Source: an uncultured Pelagibacteraceae bacterium
GTDB taxonomy: Bacteria > Pseudomonadota > Alphaproteobacteria > Pelagibacterales > Pelagibacteraceae
Reading direction: 5' to 3'
Length of the DNA: 64,000 nt
Assembly (NCBI GenBank): GCA_902536765.1
Contig: CACAYM010000002.1
Location: 124,001 to 188,000, forward strand
Below are positions 1 through 9,292 of the stretch, piece by piece. The notes beneath the pieces were generated by a model. That model was not told the DNA's origin and searched no databases. It saw only the letters and a program-made list of their open reading frames with translations. How positions within the stretch are numbered: the first letter of the stretch is position 1; each line of letters begins with the position of its first letter. The translations under genes and the position numbers were made by a program.

Positions 1-156
1 GGGACTAGGACGTTACCAATAAATGTTTACCAACAAGGTTTTGCTATATCAGATATAGGCATGGGATCTGCTGTCTCAATAGTAATAGTTTTATTACTTA
101 TAATTTTTATGTTTATTTATTTTAAATTAATTGGAAGAAAGGCAAATGAAATTTAA
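1..156 (+). CDS. ABC transporter permease (MalF/UgpA-like), C-terminal fragment cut by window start
   Basis: Frame 1 translates GTRTLPINVYQQGFAISDIGMGSAVSIVIVLLLIIFMFIYFKLIGRKANEI*, a permease C-terminus, overlapping the next permease gene by 11 nt. Confidence 0.7.
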   Translation, partial: GTRTLPINVYQQGFAISDIGMGSAVSIVIVLLLIIFMFIYFKLIGRKANEI

Positions 157-1339
157 GTCATTATCTATATATTTATTAACATCATCTATATTTTTATTAT
201 GTTTGTTGTCTATATTAAAAATAATGTCTACCTTACAAGGTATAGATTTTACAAATTTAAACATTAGTCAAAATTTTATTCTTGGAATATGTTTATCTCT
301 TGGGTTGTTAGTTGTTGGGAATAAATTAAATCATTTTATAAAGATTTTTTCTTTGACATCAGTTTTTACAATTTTTTATCTATATATTAATGAGAGTGCT
401 CCAATTTGGTATTATATTAGTGTATTTATAGTTATCTTATTTTTTTCACACAAAGTTAAGAATTATAATTTAAATTATTTAAAAGAAGATTTCGTATCAG
501 AAAAAATAATTTTTGATTTTATAACTCTATTTGGAATTATATTTTTTGCTTTTGTGATTTTGTTTCCATTTTATATAATGCTTGTGACCAGTTTTAAAAC
601 CCAAATAGCCTTATTAGTTAATCCTCTAGATTTCAGCTTAGATTTTAAAAAAGATTTATCTGATTTATTCAAATCATATTTCGTTATCTTTGATACCTAT
701 AATTTTGGAAGATATATTCTTATCAGCTCACTTGTTTCTATTGGAACAGTAATAATTACCTTAATGTTTGCAATACCTGCAGCTTATGCCGTAGCTAGGT
801 TAAACTTTTTTGGTAAAACTTTTCTGTCATCGTCAATATTAATTATTTATATGTTTCCAGCTATCGTTCTTGTAATTCCTTTGTATACAGTCTTTAGCCA
901 ACTTGGTTTGAGAAACTCAGTTGTAGGTCTTTTGATTGTTTACACAGCAACCACCTTACCTGTAGCAATTTATATGTTACAAGGTTATTTCAAAAGTATT
1001 CCCAAAGAGATCGAAGACGCTGGAATTATGGATGGTCATAGTTGGTTTGGCATCATTTTAAAAATTATAATTCCATTGAGTCTTCCTGCGATTGCATCTG
1101 TTGCGTTATATGTGTTTATGATAGCTTGGAACGAATTTTTGTTTTCGTTAATGTTTTTAGATAATCCAAAATCCTTTACACTTTCAAGGGCTATACAATA
1201 TTTAACTGGAGATGCTGAAACACCAAGGCAGTACTTAATGGCAGGATCAGTAATAGTTACATTACCTGTGCTTATAATATTTATTTATTTTGAAAAATAT
1301 TTAGTAAGTGGTTTAACAGCTGGAAGCGTAAAAGGTTAA
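146..1339 (+). CDS. ABC-type sugar transporter permease (MalG-like) with extended N-terminal TM region
   Basis: ORF track 131..1339; ATG at 146 (MKFKSLS) preferred over TTG at 131. Permease signature region QGYFKSIPKEIEDAGIMDGHSWFGIILKIIIPLSLPAIASVALYVFMIAWNEFLFSLMF. Confidence 0.9.
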   Translation: MKFKSLSIYLLTSSIFLLCLLSILKIMSTLQGIDFTNLNISQNFILGICLSLGLLVVGNKLNHFIKIFSLTSVFTIFYLYINESAPIWYYISVFIVILFFSHKVKNYNLNYLKEDFVSEKIIFDFITLFGIIFFAFVILFPFYIMLVTSFKTQIALLVNPLDFSLDFKKDLSDLFKSYFVIFDTYNFGRYILISSLVSIGTVIITLMFAIPAAYAVARLNFFGKTFLSSSILIIYMFPAIVLVIPLYTVFSQLGLRNSVVGLLIVYTATTLPVAIYMLQGYFKSIPKEIEDAGIMDGHSWFGIILKIIIPLSLPAIASVALYVFMIAWNEFLFSLMFLDNPKSFTLSRAIQYLTGDAETPRQYLMAGSVIVTLPVLIIFIYFEKYLVSGLTAGSVKG

Positions 1340-1357
1340 CGCTTTTATTTTCTAAAT

Positions 1358-2083
1358 TTATTTTTCCCAATCAAATCTGGGAAAAGAATCAAAAATTTTA
1401 AAAATACCATCTGACCACTGATTACATACTTTTGAGTATTCATCATCGTTAATATTCAAGCATTTTTTCGAAGCAATTTTAAATTCATCCTTTTTATAAA
1501 CTGCAAAATCTATCGGAGGTCCAACGGTCAAGTCACTTTTTAAAGTTGAGTCCATGGAAATCATTGCACATCGAGACGCATCACCTACAGATACATCAGG
1601 TTTAATTACTCTATCTAAAATTGGCTTACCATACTTTACTTCACCTATTACCAAATATGGCTTGCTATCTGCGGGCTTAATATAATTTCCTTGAGGGTAG
1701 ATTAAATATAATTCTAAGGATTGACCTTTAATCTGTCCTCCAACTATAAATGTTGAACCTAAAAGAACAGTATCCGTATTAATTCCCTTTGGCGAAGAGT
1801 GTTCAGTATTTAAAGATCCAATGTAAGAAGCTATTTGGTCAAAACTTTTACATGTATTTAAATTCATTACTCCAGATGTATCTTTTAAGTCATTTTCAAT
1901 AGATTTATATACAGCTTGTGATGTTCCAAGATTACCGGATGTTACTATAATTATTGATCTATCGCCTACGTCGTAAGTAAACATTTTTGAATATATGTTT
2001 ACATTGTCTAAACCTGCATTTGTCCTTGAGTCTGACGCAAATACAATGCCATCATTAGCTTTAATTCCTATACAATAAGTCAT
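1358..2083 (-). CDS. Proteasome-like N-terminal nucleophile hydrolase, Anbu/COG3484-type protease
   Basis: MTYCIGIKANDGIVFASDSRTNAGLDNVNIYSKMFTYDVGDRSIIIVTSGNLG; divergent neighbour is the ATP-grasp gene typically linked to Anbu. Confidence 0.88.
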   Translation of the reverse strand: MTYCIGIKANDGIVFASDSRTNAGLDNVNIYSKMFTYDVGDRSIIIVTSGNLGTSQAVYKSIENDLKDTSGVMNLNTCKSFDQIASYIGSLNTEHSSPKGINTDTVLLGSTFIVGGQIKGQSLELYLIYPQGNYIKPADSKPYLVIGEVKYGKPILDRVIKPDVSVGDASRCAMISMDSTLKSDLTVGPPIDFAVYKKDEFKIASKKCLNINDDEYSKVCNQWSDGIFKIFDSFPRFDWEK

Positions 2084-2188
2084 AATTACTAATATTTAAT
2101 TTATCATTTATCATACAATTTAAAAATAACATACCTGATATATCTATTATGCAATTGATTGTTATTGGGAATTATTAAACATTTGATA

Positions 2189-3631
2189 ATGGTCTCTAAA
2201 TTATGGAAGAATTATAATTCAAGTAAAGCTTACGATGGATACTTTACTGAAGATAACAAGCTAAGAAAGCATGCTATTATCATTTCTAGTATTCTAGAGA
2301 GACATGGAAAGAAAAAACTTCAAGAAATTGAGAAAAATTGTCAAAGTACGATTAATGCACGTGGAATAAATTTTAGAGTTTACGCTGCAAATAATAGAGC
2401 TGAAGAAAAGAGATGGCCTTTGGATATTATTCCAAGAATAATTCCAAAGAAACAATGGAACAAAGTTTCGAAAGGTTTGAAGCAAAGAGCAAAAGCCTTA
2501 AATTTATTTATTGATGATGTTTACAATCAAAAGAAAATTTTTAAAGATAATATAGTTCCAAAAGATATAATTTATAAATCACCATATTACGTTAAGGAGT
2601 GTGAGGGTTTTTCTCCAAAGTTTAAAGCTTGGTCTAATATCTCTGGTATAGACTTAATTAGAAATAAATCTGGGGATTATTTAGTTCTAGAAGATAATCT
2701 AAGAGTTCCATCTGGTGTTTCCTATATGTTGGAAAACAGAATGGTAATGCGAGATGTTTTTCCTGAATTATTTACTAGATATAAAGTTGCATCTATACAT
2801 CAATATACAAATAAACTTTATAATTGTATGGTTGAGTGTATTCCAAAAAAAACTTCTAATCCACATATGGTGCTCTTAACTCCAGGAGTTTATAACTCAG
2901 CCTATTTTGAACATGAATTTTTAGCAGACCAGATGGGTATCGCTTTGGTAGAGGGTAAAGATCTTTTTGTTGAAAATGATAATGTTTATATGAAAACAGT
3001 AAAAGGTCCGTTAAGAGTAGACTGTATATATAGAAGATTGGATGATAATTTCTTAGATCCAAAAGCTTTTAATAAAGACTCTTTGATTGGTGTTCCTGGT
3101 TTATTTAAATGTTGGTTAAAAAAAAATGTTGGAATACTTAATGCCATTGGAACTGGTGTGGCTGATGACAAAGTTGTTTATTCTTACGTTAACAAAATGA
3201 TAACATATTATTTAGGCGAACAACCGATTTTAGATCAAGTGGAAACTTATTTATGTCATGACGAAACACACAAAAAATATGTAATAAAAAATATATCAAA
3301 ATTAGTTGTAAAACCTGCTAATGCATCTGGAGGCTATGGTATAATGATTGGACCTAAGGCCCCTAAAAAAGAAATAGAGGAGACAATCTCCAAGATAAAA
3401 CAAAATCCTAGAGAATATATTGCTCAACCATTAGAAATTTTATCTACCGCACCAACAATTACAGAACATGATATTGAGCCACGTCATTTAGATCTAAGAC
3501 CATTTATTTTAACTGGAAAAACAAATTATGTTACTACAGGTGGATTAACTAGAGTTGCTTTGAGGAAAGGCAGTACCATTGTTAATAGTTCTCAAGGTGG
3601 CGGATCAAAAGATACTCTTATCGTTGATTAA
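2189..3631 (+). CDS. Circularly permuted ATP-grasp family protein (COG2308-type)
   Basis: ORF 2159..3631, ATG at 2189 (MVSKLW) more likely; RNKSGDYLVLEDNLRVPSGVSYMLENR ... VVKPANASGGYGIMIGP ... RHLDLRPFIL ... VNSSQGGGSKDTLIVD. Confidence 0.88.
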   Translation: MVSKLWKNYNSSKAYDGYFTEDNKLRKHAIIISSILERHGKKKLQEIEKNCQSTINARGINFRVYAANNRAEEKRWPLDIIPRIIPKKQWNKVSKGLKQRAKALNLFIDDVYNQKKIFKDNIVPKDIIYKSPYYVKECEGFSPKFKAWSNISGIDLIRNKSGDYLVLEDNLRVPSGVSYMLENRMVMRDVFPELFTRYKVASIHQYTNKLYNCMVECIPKKTSNPHMVLLTPGVYNSAYFEHEFLADQMGIALVEGKDLFVENDNVYMKTVKGPLRVDCIYRRLDDNFLDPKAFNKDSLIGVPGLFKCWLKKNVGILNAIGTGVADDKVVYSYVNKMITYYLGEQPILDQVETYLCHDETHKKYVIKNISKLVVKPANASGGYGIMIGPKAPKKEIEETISKIKQNPREYIAQPLEILSTAPTITEHDIEPRHLDLRPFILTGKTNYVTTGGLTRVALRKGSTIVNSSQGGGSKDTLIVD

Positions 3632-3676
3632 AGTTTGGATTTATTTTAATTAATAAATAAAATACAATAAAAAATC

Positions 3677-3859
3677 ATGAATCCTACTGACATATTACTT
3701 AGCATAGCAATTGTTGGAATATATACACTAATTTATATTTATTTAAGACATAACTATAAAAGTTATAAAAAAATATTTAAACTTTTTAGTGAAGGTTTTG
3801 TTTATGCAACAGTGATTACTGGCATTCTATATTATCTAATTAAGTATATAGTTTCGTAG
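3677..3859 (+). CDS. Small hypothetical membrane protein (60 aa, 2 predicted TM)
   Basis: ORF with two hydrophobic segments; not overlapped by another coding gene. Confidence 0.5.
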   Translation: MNPTDILLSIAIVGIYTLIYIYLRHNYKSYKKIFKLFSEGFVYATVITGILYYLIKYIVS

Positions 3860-3939
3860 ATTTACCATAGTAAAAATTTAACTTTTTTTTTAGCAAAAGC
3901 CCAATTTTTGTGGTTTAATTTCATATAAATAAAATTATT

Positions 3940-4980
3940 ATGCCTTATAAAAAAACTATAATTTTTATATTATTTTTTATTCTGTCTGCTTGCGGTGATA
4001 GTGGAGACGAAAGAGTTTCAAAAGGTCATAGAGATGCAATTAAAATTCAATGCGAGGATGCTTCAAATGTTAAAGCTTGCGGTCTAGAGGTAAGAGAAAA
4101 TTTTATTGAAGATGGAAATGATTACGCTGATTTCAGCGAATTAAATGCTGATCAAATAAATGCAGTGAAGTTTGAATGTATAAGATCCAAAAAATTTGGA
4201 CTAATTGCATATAACAATTGTTTGGAAAAACATATAGATAAAGCTCTTGGAGGAACTTTATTCGCTGATAAGAAAAAAAAACCGGAGAACAACATAGAGA
4301 AACTTGAGGAGTCAACTGTCTTCATTGCTCGAGCGGCAGTTAACTTATCGAAAGATCCTCCTGAAGAATATGATTTCACCTCAGGTTCTGGAATAATTAT
4401 TAGTAAAACCGAAATAGCAACTAACTGTCACGTTGCAATGGCTGAACCAGATTCAAAATTTCTCAATTTATTAAAAGAAGAGGGAAAATGGAATTTAAAT
4501 GATAATATTAAAATTGTAACTTGGATTAGATTAATAAGTGGAAAAGATTGGGCTTTAGCAGAATTAATAAAACAAAACGTCAAAAAGGATGTTTGTATAA
4601 TTAGATATACTCCAAAAGAGGCATTTAAAGTATCAATGAAACCTATAAGTAGATTTGTACCTTTTGATAAACTCAAAAAAGGAGACTTTGTTAGAGCCAT
4701 GGGTTCACCTAGTGGGTTAATTGGCTATACCTCAACTGGGGATATACAATGGCTCGGTACAACAGAGGGTCTTCGGAATACATTGAGCAATATAGATGAA
4801 TTTGATAAAGATACCAAATTCATTGTTCATGGCGCAAATATAGATGGTGGAAGTTCTGGTGGACCATTATTTGATGCGGACGGAAATTTAATTGGATTAA
4901 ATACTCTCATATCAAATACTGCTGCAGAAAATATTGCAGTGTCTGCAGACCATGTAAAGGATTTATTATATAGCAATTAA
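3940..4980 (+). CDS. Trypsin-like serine protease lipoprotein; first gene of tubulin/Hsp70-like operon
   Basis: Lipobox ILSACGD; catalytic-type motifs IATNCHVAM (His), VCIIRYTP (possible Asp region), GGSSGGPLFDADGNLIGL (Ser). Confidence 0.85.
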   Translation: MPYKKTIIFILFFILSACGDSGDERVSKGHRDAIKIQCEDASNVKACGLEVRENFIEDGNDYADFSELNADQINAVKFECIRSKKFGLIAYNNCLEKHIDKALGGTLFADKKKKPENNIEKLEESTVFIARAAVNLSKDPPEEYDFTSGSGIIISKTEIATNCHVAMAEPDSKFLNLLKEEGKWNLNDNIKIVTWIRLISGKDWALAELIKQNVKKDVCIIRYTPKEAFKVSMKPISRFVPFDKLKKGDFVRAMGSPSGLIGYTSTGDIQWLGTTEGLRNTLSNIDEFDKDTKFIVHGANIDGGSSGGPLFDADGNLIGLNTLISNTAAENIAVSADHVKDLLYSN

Positions 4981-4982
4981 TT

Positions 4983-5795
4983 ATGGGAAATAAAATTTTA
5001 TCACTTGTATTTACATTAGTATTATTATCTTCTTCAATTATAATCATTAATAAAGTAAACGCTCATAGTCCTGGAGGTAAGGAACATGATCCAATTAAGT
5101 GTATTCCACCTGAAAAAAGAACTATGATTGAAAGAGAATATTGTAAAATTCTATTAAAGTCCCACCGTTTGTGTAAGTTAGAAGAACATTGTGCAATTTT
5201 AAAACTTGAGGAACAACAAAAAAAAATTGGAGATTTAGAGGACAAATTGGGAGGTGTTGGTGAATGTGGAGATTTACCTTTTAATCATAAATCTAATAGT
5301 AAAGCTAATATTCACCAAAAAGCTAACTCAAATTCTGAAGTAATAATTAATATTGATAAAGGTGATGACTTATTATTTTATGCTCCTTCCACAAAAGATG
5401 AGAACTGGTATTATGTTAAAGTAAAAAAAATTAATTCAACATGTGCAGATGGTTATATAAAAGCAAAATATGTTGTTAAAAAAGAGGAAGCTACAGATGA
5501 TGTTGTAGTTGAAGTTAAAAAAGCAGAGTTAATTAAAATACTTAAACCTAAATTACAAAAAAATGGCAAACTAATGGTTATTGATGCTGAAGGAACTTTG
5601 TCAATAACAGGTGCTGTTACAGAGGATAAAATAGATGAAATTTTAGTTAATGAGGAAGAAGAAGTAATAAATGATGATAATACATTTACATATTTGCTTT
5701 TTGTTCCAAGTGAAGGTGCTGAAATTAGAATAATTGGTAAAAACAATGGGGAAGTCGTAAAAGAATTATCTTTTAAAATTAAGGTTGGTAAATAA
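4983..5795 (+). CDS. Secreted protein with SH3-like domain
   Basis: Signal peptide; SH3b-like segment SNSKANIHQKANSNSEVIINIDKGDDLLFYAPSTKDENWYYVKVKKINSTCADGYIKAKYV; 2 nt after previous gene. Confidence 0.65.
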   Translation: MGNKILSLVFTLVLLSSSIIIINKVNAHSPGGKEHDPIKCIPPEKRTMIEREYCKILLKSHRLCKLEEHCAILKLEEQQKKIGDLEDKLGGVGECGDLPFNHKSNSKANIHQKANSNSEVIINIDKGDDLLFYAPSTKDENWYYVKVKKINSTCADGYIKAKYVVKKEEATDDVVVEVKKAELIKILKPKLQKNGKLMVIDAEGTLSITGAVTEDKIDEILVNEEEEVINDDNTFTYLLFVPSEGAEIRIIGKNNGEVVKELSFKIKVGK

Positions 5796-5797
5796 AA

Positions 5798-7180
5798 ATG
5801 AAAAAATTTATTGCGAATTCTTTCATCATTTTGATTTTAATTTCATTTACAAATTTACAAAGTAAAGAATTTTGTAGTCCTGATGAATTATCAGTAAATA
5901 TTACTGAAACATCAAGCGCAAAGAATTCTAATGGAGAAAAAGGAAATGTATTTGTCTATTTTGATCAAAGTTTAAGTATGAAAGGATATGTAAATGATCA
6001 ACCTGGTTTAAAGAACGTATATGTTAATGTAATTGATGATCTACAACAAATTGCTGAAAATGTTGGTTCCTCAACGTATTATCATGCCTTCGGCAAGGAT
6101 ATAATACCAATAAAAGGATCAAAAATTGCAAAAGTTATAAAACCCTCTTTTTATGAGTGTAAAGGCGCAGCGTCAGAGTGCAATAATCAAGAATCTAAAA
6201 TTGAACTACCTTTTAAAATTGCAAAAGCAAATCCAGATGGGACTTATATAATAGTAACTGATTTATTCCTTTCAGATAAGCAGTTAGTAGGTGGGACACT
6301 TAAACAATTAACCAAACCTCTAAAGTCAATTCTAAAAAAAGGAAAATCAATTGGAATTATTGGGGTTATGAGTTCGTTTAATGGAACTGTATATGACATA
6401 CCAATAAAAGATGGTGGATCAATGAATTATACAGATGCAAAAATGCGACCTTATTATATCATTGTCATAGGTGACCAAAAGCATATCAATAGAATTAAAT
6501 CTAATTTAGAAGAACAGCACTTTACCGATCCAGAAGATGAATATAAATTTGCATTAATAACAAGTTCACCTATTTTACAGAATCTTAATAAAAATCAAAT
6601 AATTTCTGAAAAAAATATTCCTAAAATAGATAAAGCAGAAGGTTTTAAATTTAAATATGTTGATGATGTTTTGCCAATCTATCAATTTAACACTGGAAAA
6701 AAATTTAATAAAAAATTTAGAATTAAAAAAGATGACCTTATTGTTAAAGGCTCATCAGGAGTATCTGAATACACTTTAAAAGAGAGCTTATGGTCTAGCC
6801 CAGAAGTAAAATGCAAAAAAATTGACTGGAGAAAGTCAAAGTTTGACTCAATAAGCACTGTAACTTCCAATGAGGATGGATTAACTTTGAACTTATTTAA
6901 AAACATATCAGATAGAAAGAAATTAAAACTTTTTTTAGGTATGAGATATTTTTATTTTGTTGATGTATACGCTGAAAAACCTGGAACTGCTTCAGAGAAA
7001 GATTTTGCAGAATGGTCTGTAAGAAGTTCTGATGCTGAGGGTTTTACACAGTCTAATCCAGTAAAGTTTAAAACTTTAAATTTAACAAAAATTATTAAAA
7101 TTTTAAATGCTGTATCAAATGATACATTTGAAAAAACTCTTGTTGCAACTTTTGTAATGGACTTTAACTTATTAAAATAA
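5798..7180 (+). CDS. Secreted VWA-like domain protein
   Basis: Signal peptide; MIDAS-like VFVYFDQSLSMKGY (DxSxS); later TYIIVTDLFLSD and SIGIIGVMSSFNG consistent with a Rossmann-like VWA core; 2 nt after previous gene. Confidence 0.6.
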   Translation: MKKFIANSFIILILISFTNLQSKEFCSPDELSVNITETSSAKNSNGEKGNVFVYFDQSLSMKGYVNDQPGLKNVYVNVIDDLQQIAENVGSSTYYHAFGKDIIPIKGSKIAKVIKPSFYECKGAASECNNQESKIELPFKIAKANPDGTYIIVTDLFLSDKQLVGGTLKQLTKPLKSILKKGKSIGIIGVMSSFNGTVYDIPIKDGGSMNYTDAKMRPYYIIVIGDQKHINRIKSNLEEQHFTDPEDEYKFALITSSPILQNLNKNQIISEKNIPKIDKAEGFKFKYVDDVLPIYQFNTGKKFNKKFRIKKDDLIVKGSSGVSEYTLKESLWSSPEVKCKKIDWRKSKFDSISTVTSNEDGLTLNLFKNISDRKKLKLFLGMRYFYFVDVYAEKPGTASEKDFAEWSVRSSDAEGFTQSNPVKFKTLNLTKIIKILNAVSNDTFEKTLVATFVMDFNLLK

Positions 7181-7182
7181 TT

Positions 7183-7749
7183 ATGATAAATGTTTTTAGA
7201 TCTATATTTTATTCATTAATTGGACTTACATTAATTGGCTGGGTAAGTGTTTTATTAATATCAGTAATGTGGGTTGGACCTGGTCCAGATTCTGCATTAA
7301 CTCAATACTTCGCTAACTCAATAATTGTTTCAGAAAGACTGGAAGCATTAGGCTTCGAGTTTTATGAAATTTCTAATAATACCTTTGAAATGGTTGCCCA
7401 TATGCTGACAGCAATGTTGTCTGCAACAATATTATTTTCAATTGTTTGGTCAGCGGGTTCACATTATTTAAATATCGATGCACCAGGTAAAGCTAAAATA
7501 TATTTTATTCATTGGATAATATTTACAGGGATTTTTGTAGCTATTTTATTTATTATTTCATATTTCTTTTTAAGACAAGCATCACCTTATGATGCAGCTG
7601 ATCTTATGAAGACATCAGGTCGTTCAATATTAGTTTTGTTATCACTTATTTATTTTTTTTTAATGTATTATTTAAGTGTACTTGTTGGAACAGCTAGATT
7701 TGCTAGATCATCTGTTTTATTTGCAAACAAATTACCGGGGAATTTATGA
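7183..7749 (+). CDS. Multi-TM integral membrane protein of unknown function
   Basis: 188 aa with about 4 hydrophobic segments; ATGA overlap with the next gene. Confidence 0.7.
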   Translation: MINVFRSIFYSLIGLTLIGWVSVLLISVMWVGPGPDSALTQYFANSIIVSERLEALGFEFYEISNNTFEMVAHMLTAMLSATILFSIVWSAGSHYLNIDAPGKAKIYFIHWIIFTGIFVAILFIISYFFLRQASPYDAADLMKTSGRSILVLLSLIYFFLMYYLSVLVGTARFARSSVLFANKLPGNL

Positions 7750-9290
7750 AGAATTTTATTATTGGAATAGGTGGAACTGGAGCTAAATGTCTTGAACATT
7801 TGTTACACTGCTGTTCGTCTGGATTAGGCCCTGAAGATTTATGGGTTGGAATGGTTGATCAAGACGAAGCTAACGGCAATGTTAGTAGAACTAAAATTTT
7901 ATTAAACAAATATATTAATTTAAGAACTAGCCTTCGCGATGAAGCAAAACACGATTTAACAAATAATAGTAATCTTTTTAAAACAAATATTAGAACTAAT
8001 AACGATTCAGTTTGGTTGCCTTTGAAAGGTGCAGACCCAACATTAAAAGAAGTAGTTCATTATGATCTATTGAAACCAGAAGTTAAGGGATTAATGGATT
8101 GTTTATATGATCCTACAGAAAAACTACAAAATTTATCAGAAGGTTTTAGAGCAAGACCAAATATTGGTGCTGCTGCAATGTTAGCAACAACCGCTAACGA
8201 AAATGATCCTTTTTGGTCACAAATTTATAAAGCTATAGATGCAGCTAGAGGTGGAGAAGAAGTAAGAGTATTTATCATAAGCTCTATTTTTGGAGGAACT
8301 GGAGCATCAGGTTTTCCAAATATAGCCAGAAGAATAAAAACAATTCAGCAAGAAAAAAACGTAACTACAAACTTTCATTTAGGTGGAGCTTTAATGCTTC
8401 CATATTTTAATTATGAAGTACCAGAAGAAAATATGGAAGGAGAATTATTTGCAAAACCAGAGGAATTTTTAGATCAAACTAAAGGTGCCTTAGAATACTA
8501 TTCAAAACTGTTTGAGCATAATAAAATATTTGACCAAGTATATATTACAGGTTGGGACCCACTTTCAAAACTTTCTAATTTCAAAATGGGTGGAAATTTA
8601 CAAAATAACCCACCATTATTCCCTGAAATATATGCAGCCCTTGGAGCACTTAAATTTTTTAGCAGTGAAAATAAAATTAGCGAAAATCAAGAAATTTTTC
8701 ATATAGGAAAGAATGATAGTGATGAAATATTATGGTCAGATATTCCAAATGTTTCTAACAGTTTAAACTCAAAAGAAAATATTGCTAAACTTATAAGATT
8801 TGCTTTTAGTTATAACTGGATGTATGGACCAGCTCTTGTTGGTAGCTGGAGTAAAATAAAAAAATATTCCAATGAAAATTGGTTTAAGCGTTTAATTTAT
8901 AAATATACATACAATTCTGAAACTAAGAACTGTGAAGTAGGTCATGAACACAATCAAGAAGTTATTTTAGCTATGAAGGAATATTGTGAAGATATTTTAA
9001 TCTGGATTACAGATATGCATTATTCAACAATACTTAATACAGATCAAAAAATGAATTTGGTTGTGTCTGAATTCTTTTCTGAATTTAAAGCAAAAAATGT
9101 TTCTAATCGTGTAACAATTAAGGAAAAACTTAATTATTCTGAAAAAAATCAATTCAAAGATTTTGTTTCTGATGGAAAGAATTTAAAATTGTTAAATATC
9201 ATGAGCAATATTTGTTACAAAAAAATTTATAGAGATCAAAAAGGGCTTGGAGTTTTTATGGATATCCTTTTTAGATCGTGTGAGCAATAA
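7746..9290 (+). CDS. FtsZ/tubulin-like GTPase family protein (Tubulin_2-like)
   Basis: N-terminal MKNFIIGIGGTGAKCLEHLLH (T1-like), VGMVDQDEANGN (T2-like), VFIISSIFGGTGASGFPNIARRI (tubulin signature/T4-like, about 8279-8313). Confidence 0.78.
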   Translation: MKNFIIGIGGTGAKCLEHLLHCCSSGLGPEDLWVGMVDQDEANGNVSRTKILLNKYINLRTSLRDEAKHDLTNNSNLFKTNIRTNNDSVWLPLKGADPTLKEVVHYDLLKPEVKGLMDCLYDPTEKLQNLSEGFRARPNIGAAAMLATTANENDPFWSQIYKAIDAARGGEEVRVFIISSIFGGTGASGFPNIARRIKTIQQEKNVTTNFHLGGALMLPYFNYEVPEENMEGELFAKPEEFLDQTKGALEYYSKLFEHNKIFDQVYITGWDPLSKLSNFKMGGNLQNNPPLFPEIYAALGALKFFSSENKISENQEIFHIGKNDSDEILWSDIPNVSNSLNSKENIAKLIRFAFSYNWMYGPALVGSWSKIKKYSNENWFKRLIYKYTYNSETKNCEVGHEHNQEVILAMKEYCEDILIWITDMHYSTILNTDQKMNLVVSEFFSEFKAKNVSNRVTIKEKLNYSEKNQFKDFVSDGKNLKLLNIMSNICYKKIYRDQKGLGVFMDILFRSCEQ

Positions 9291-9292
9291 TT

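Noticed and set aside
8512-8706. 64-aa plus-strand ORF
   Set aside because: Alternative frame inside the tubulin-like gene
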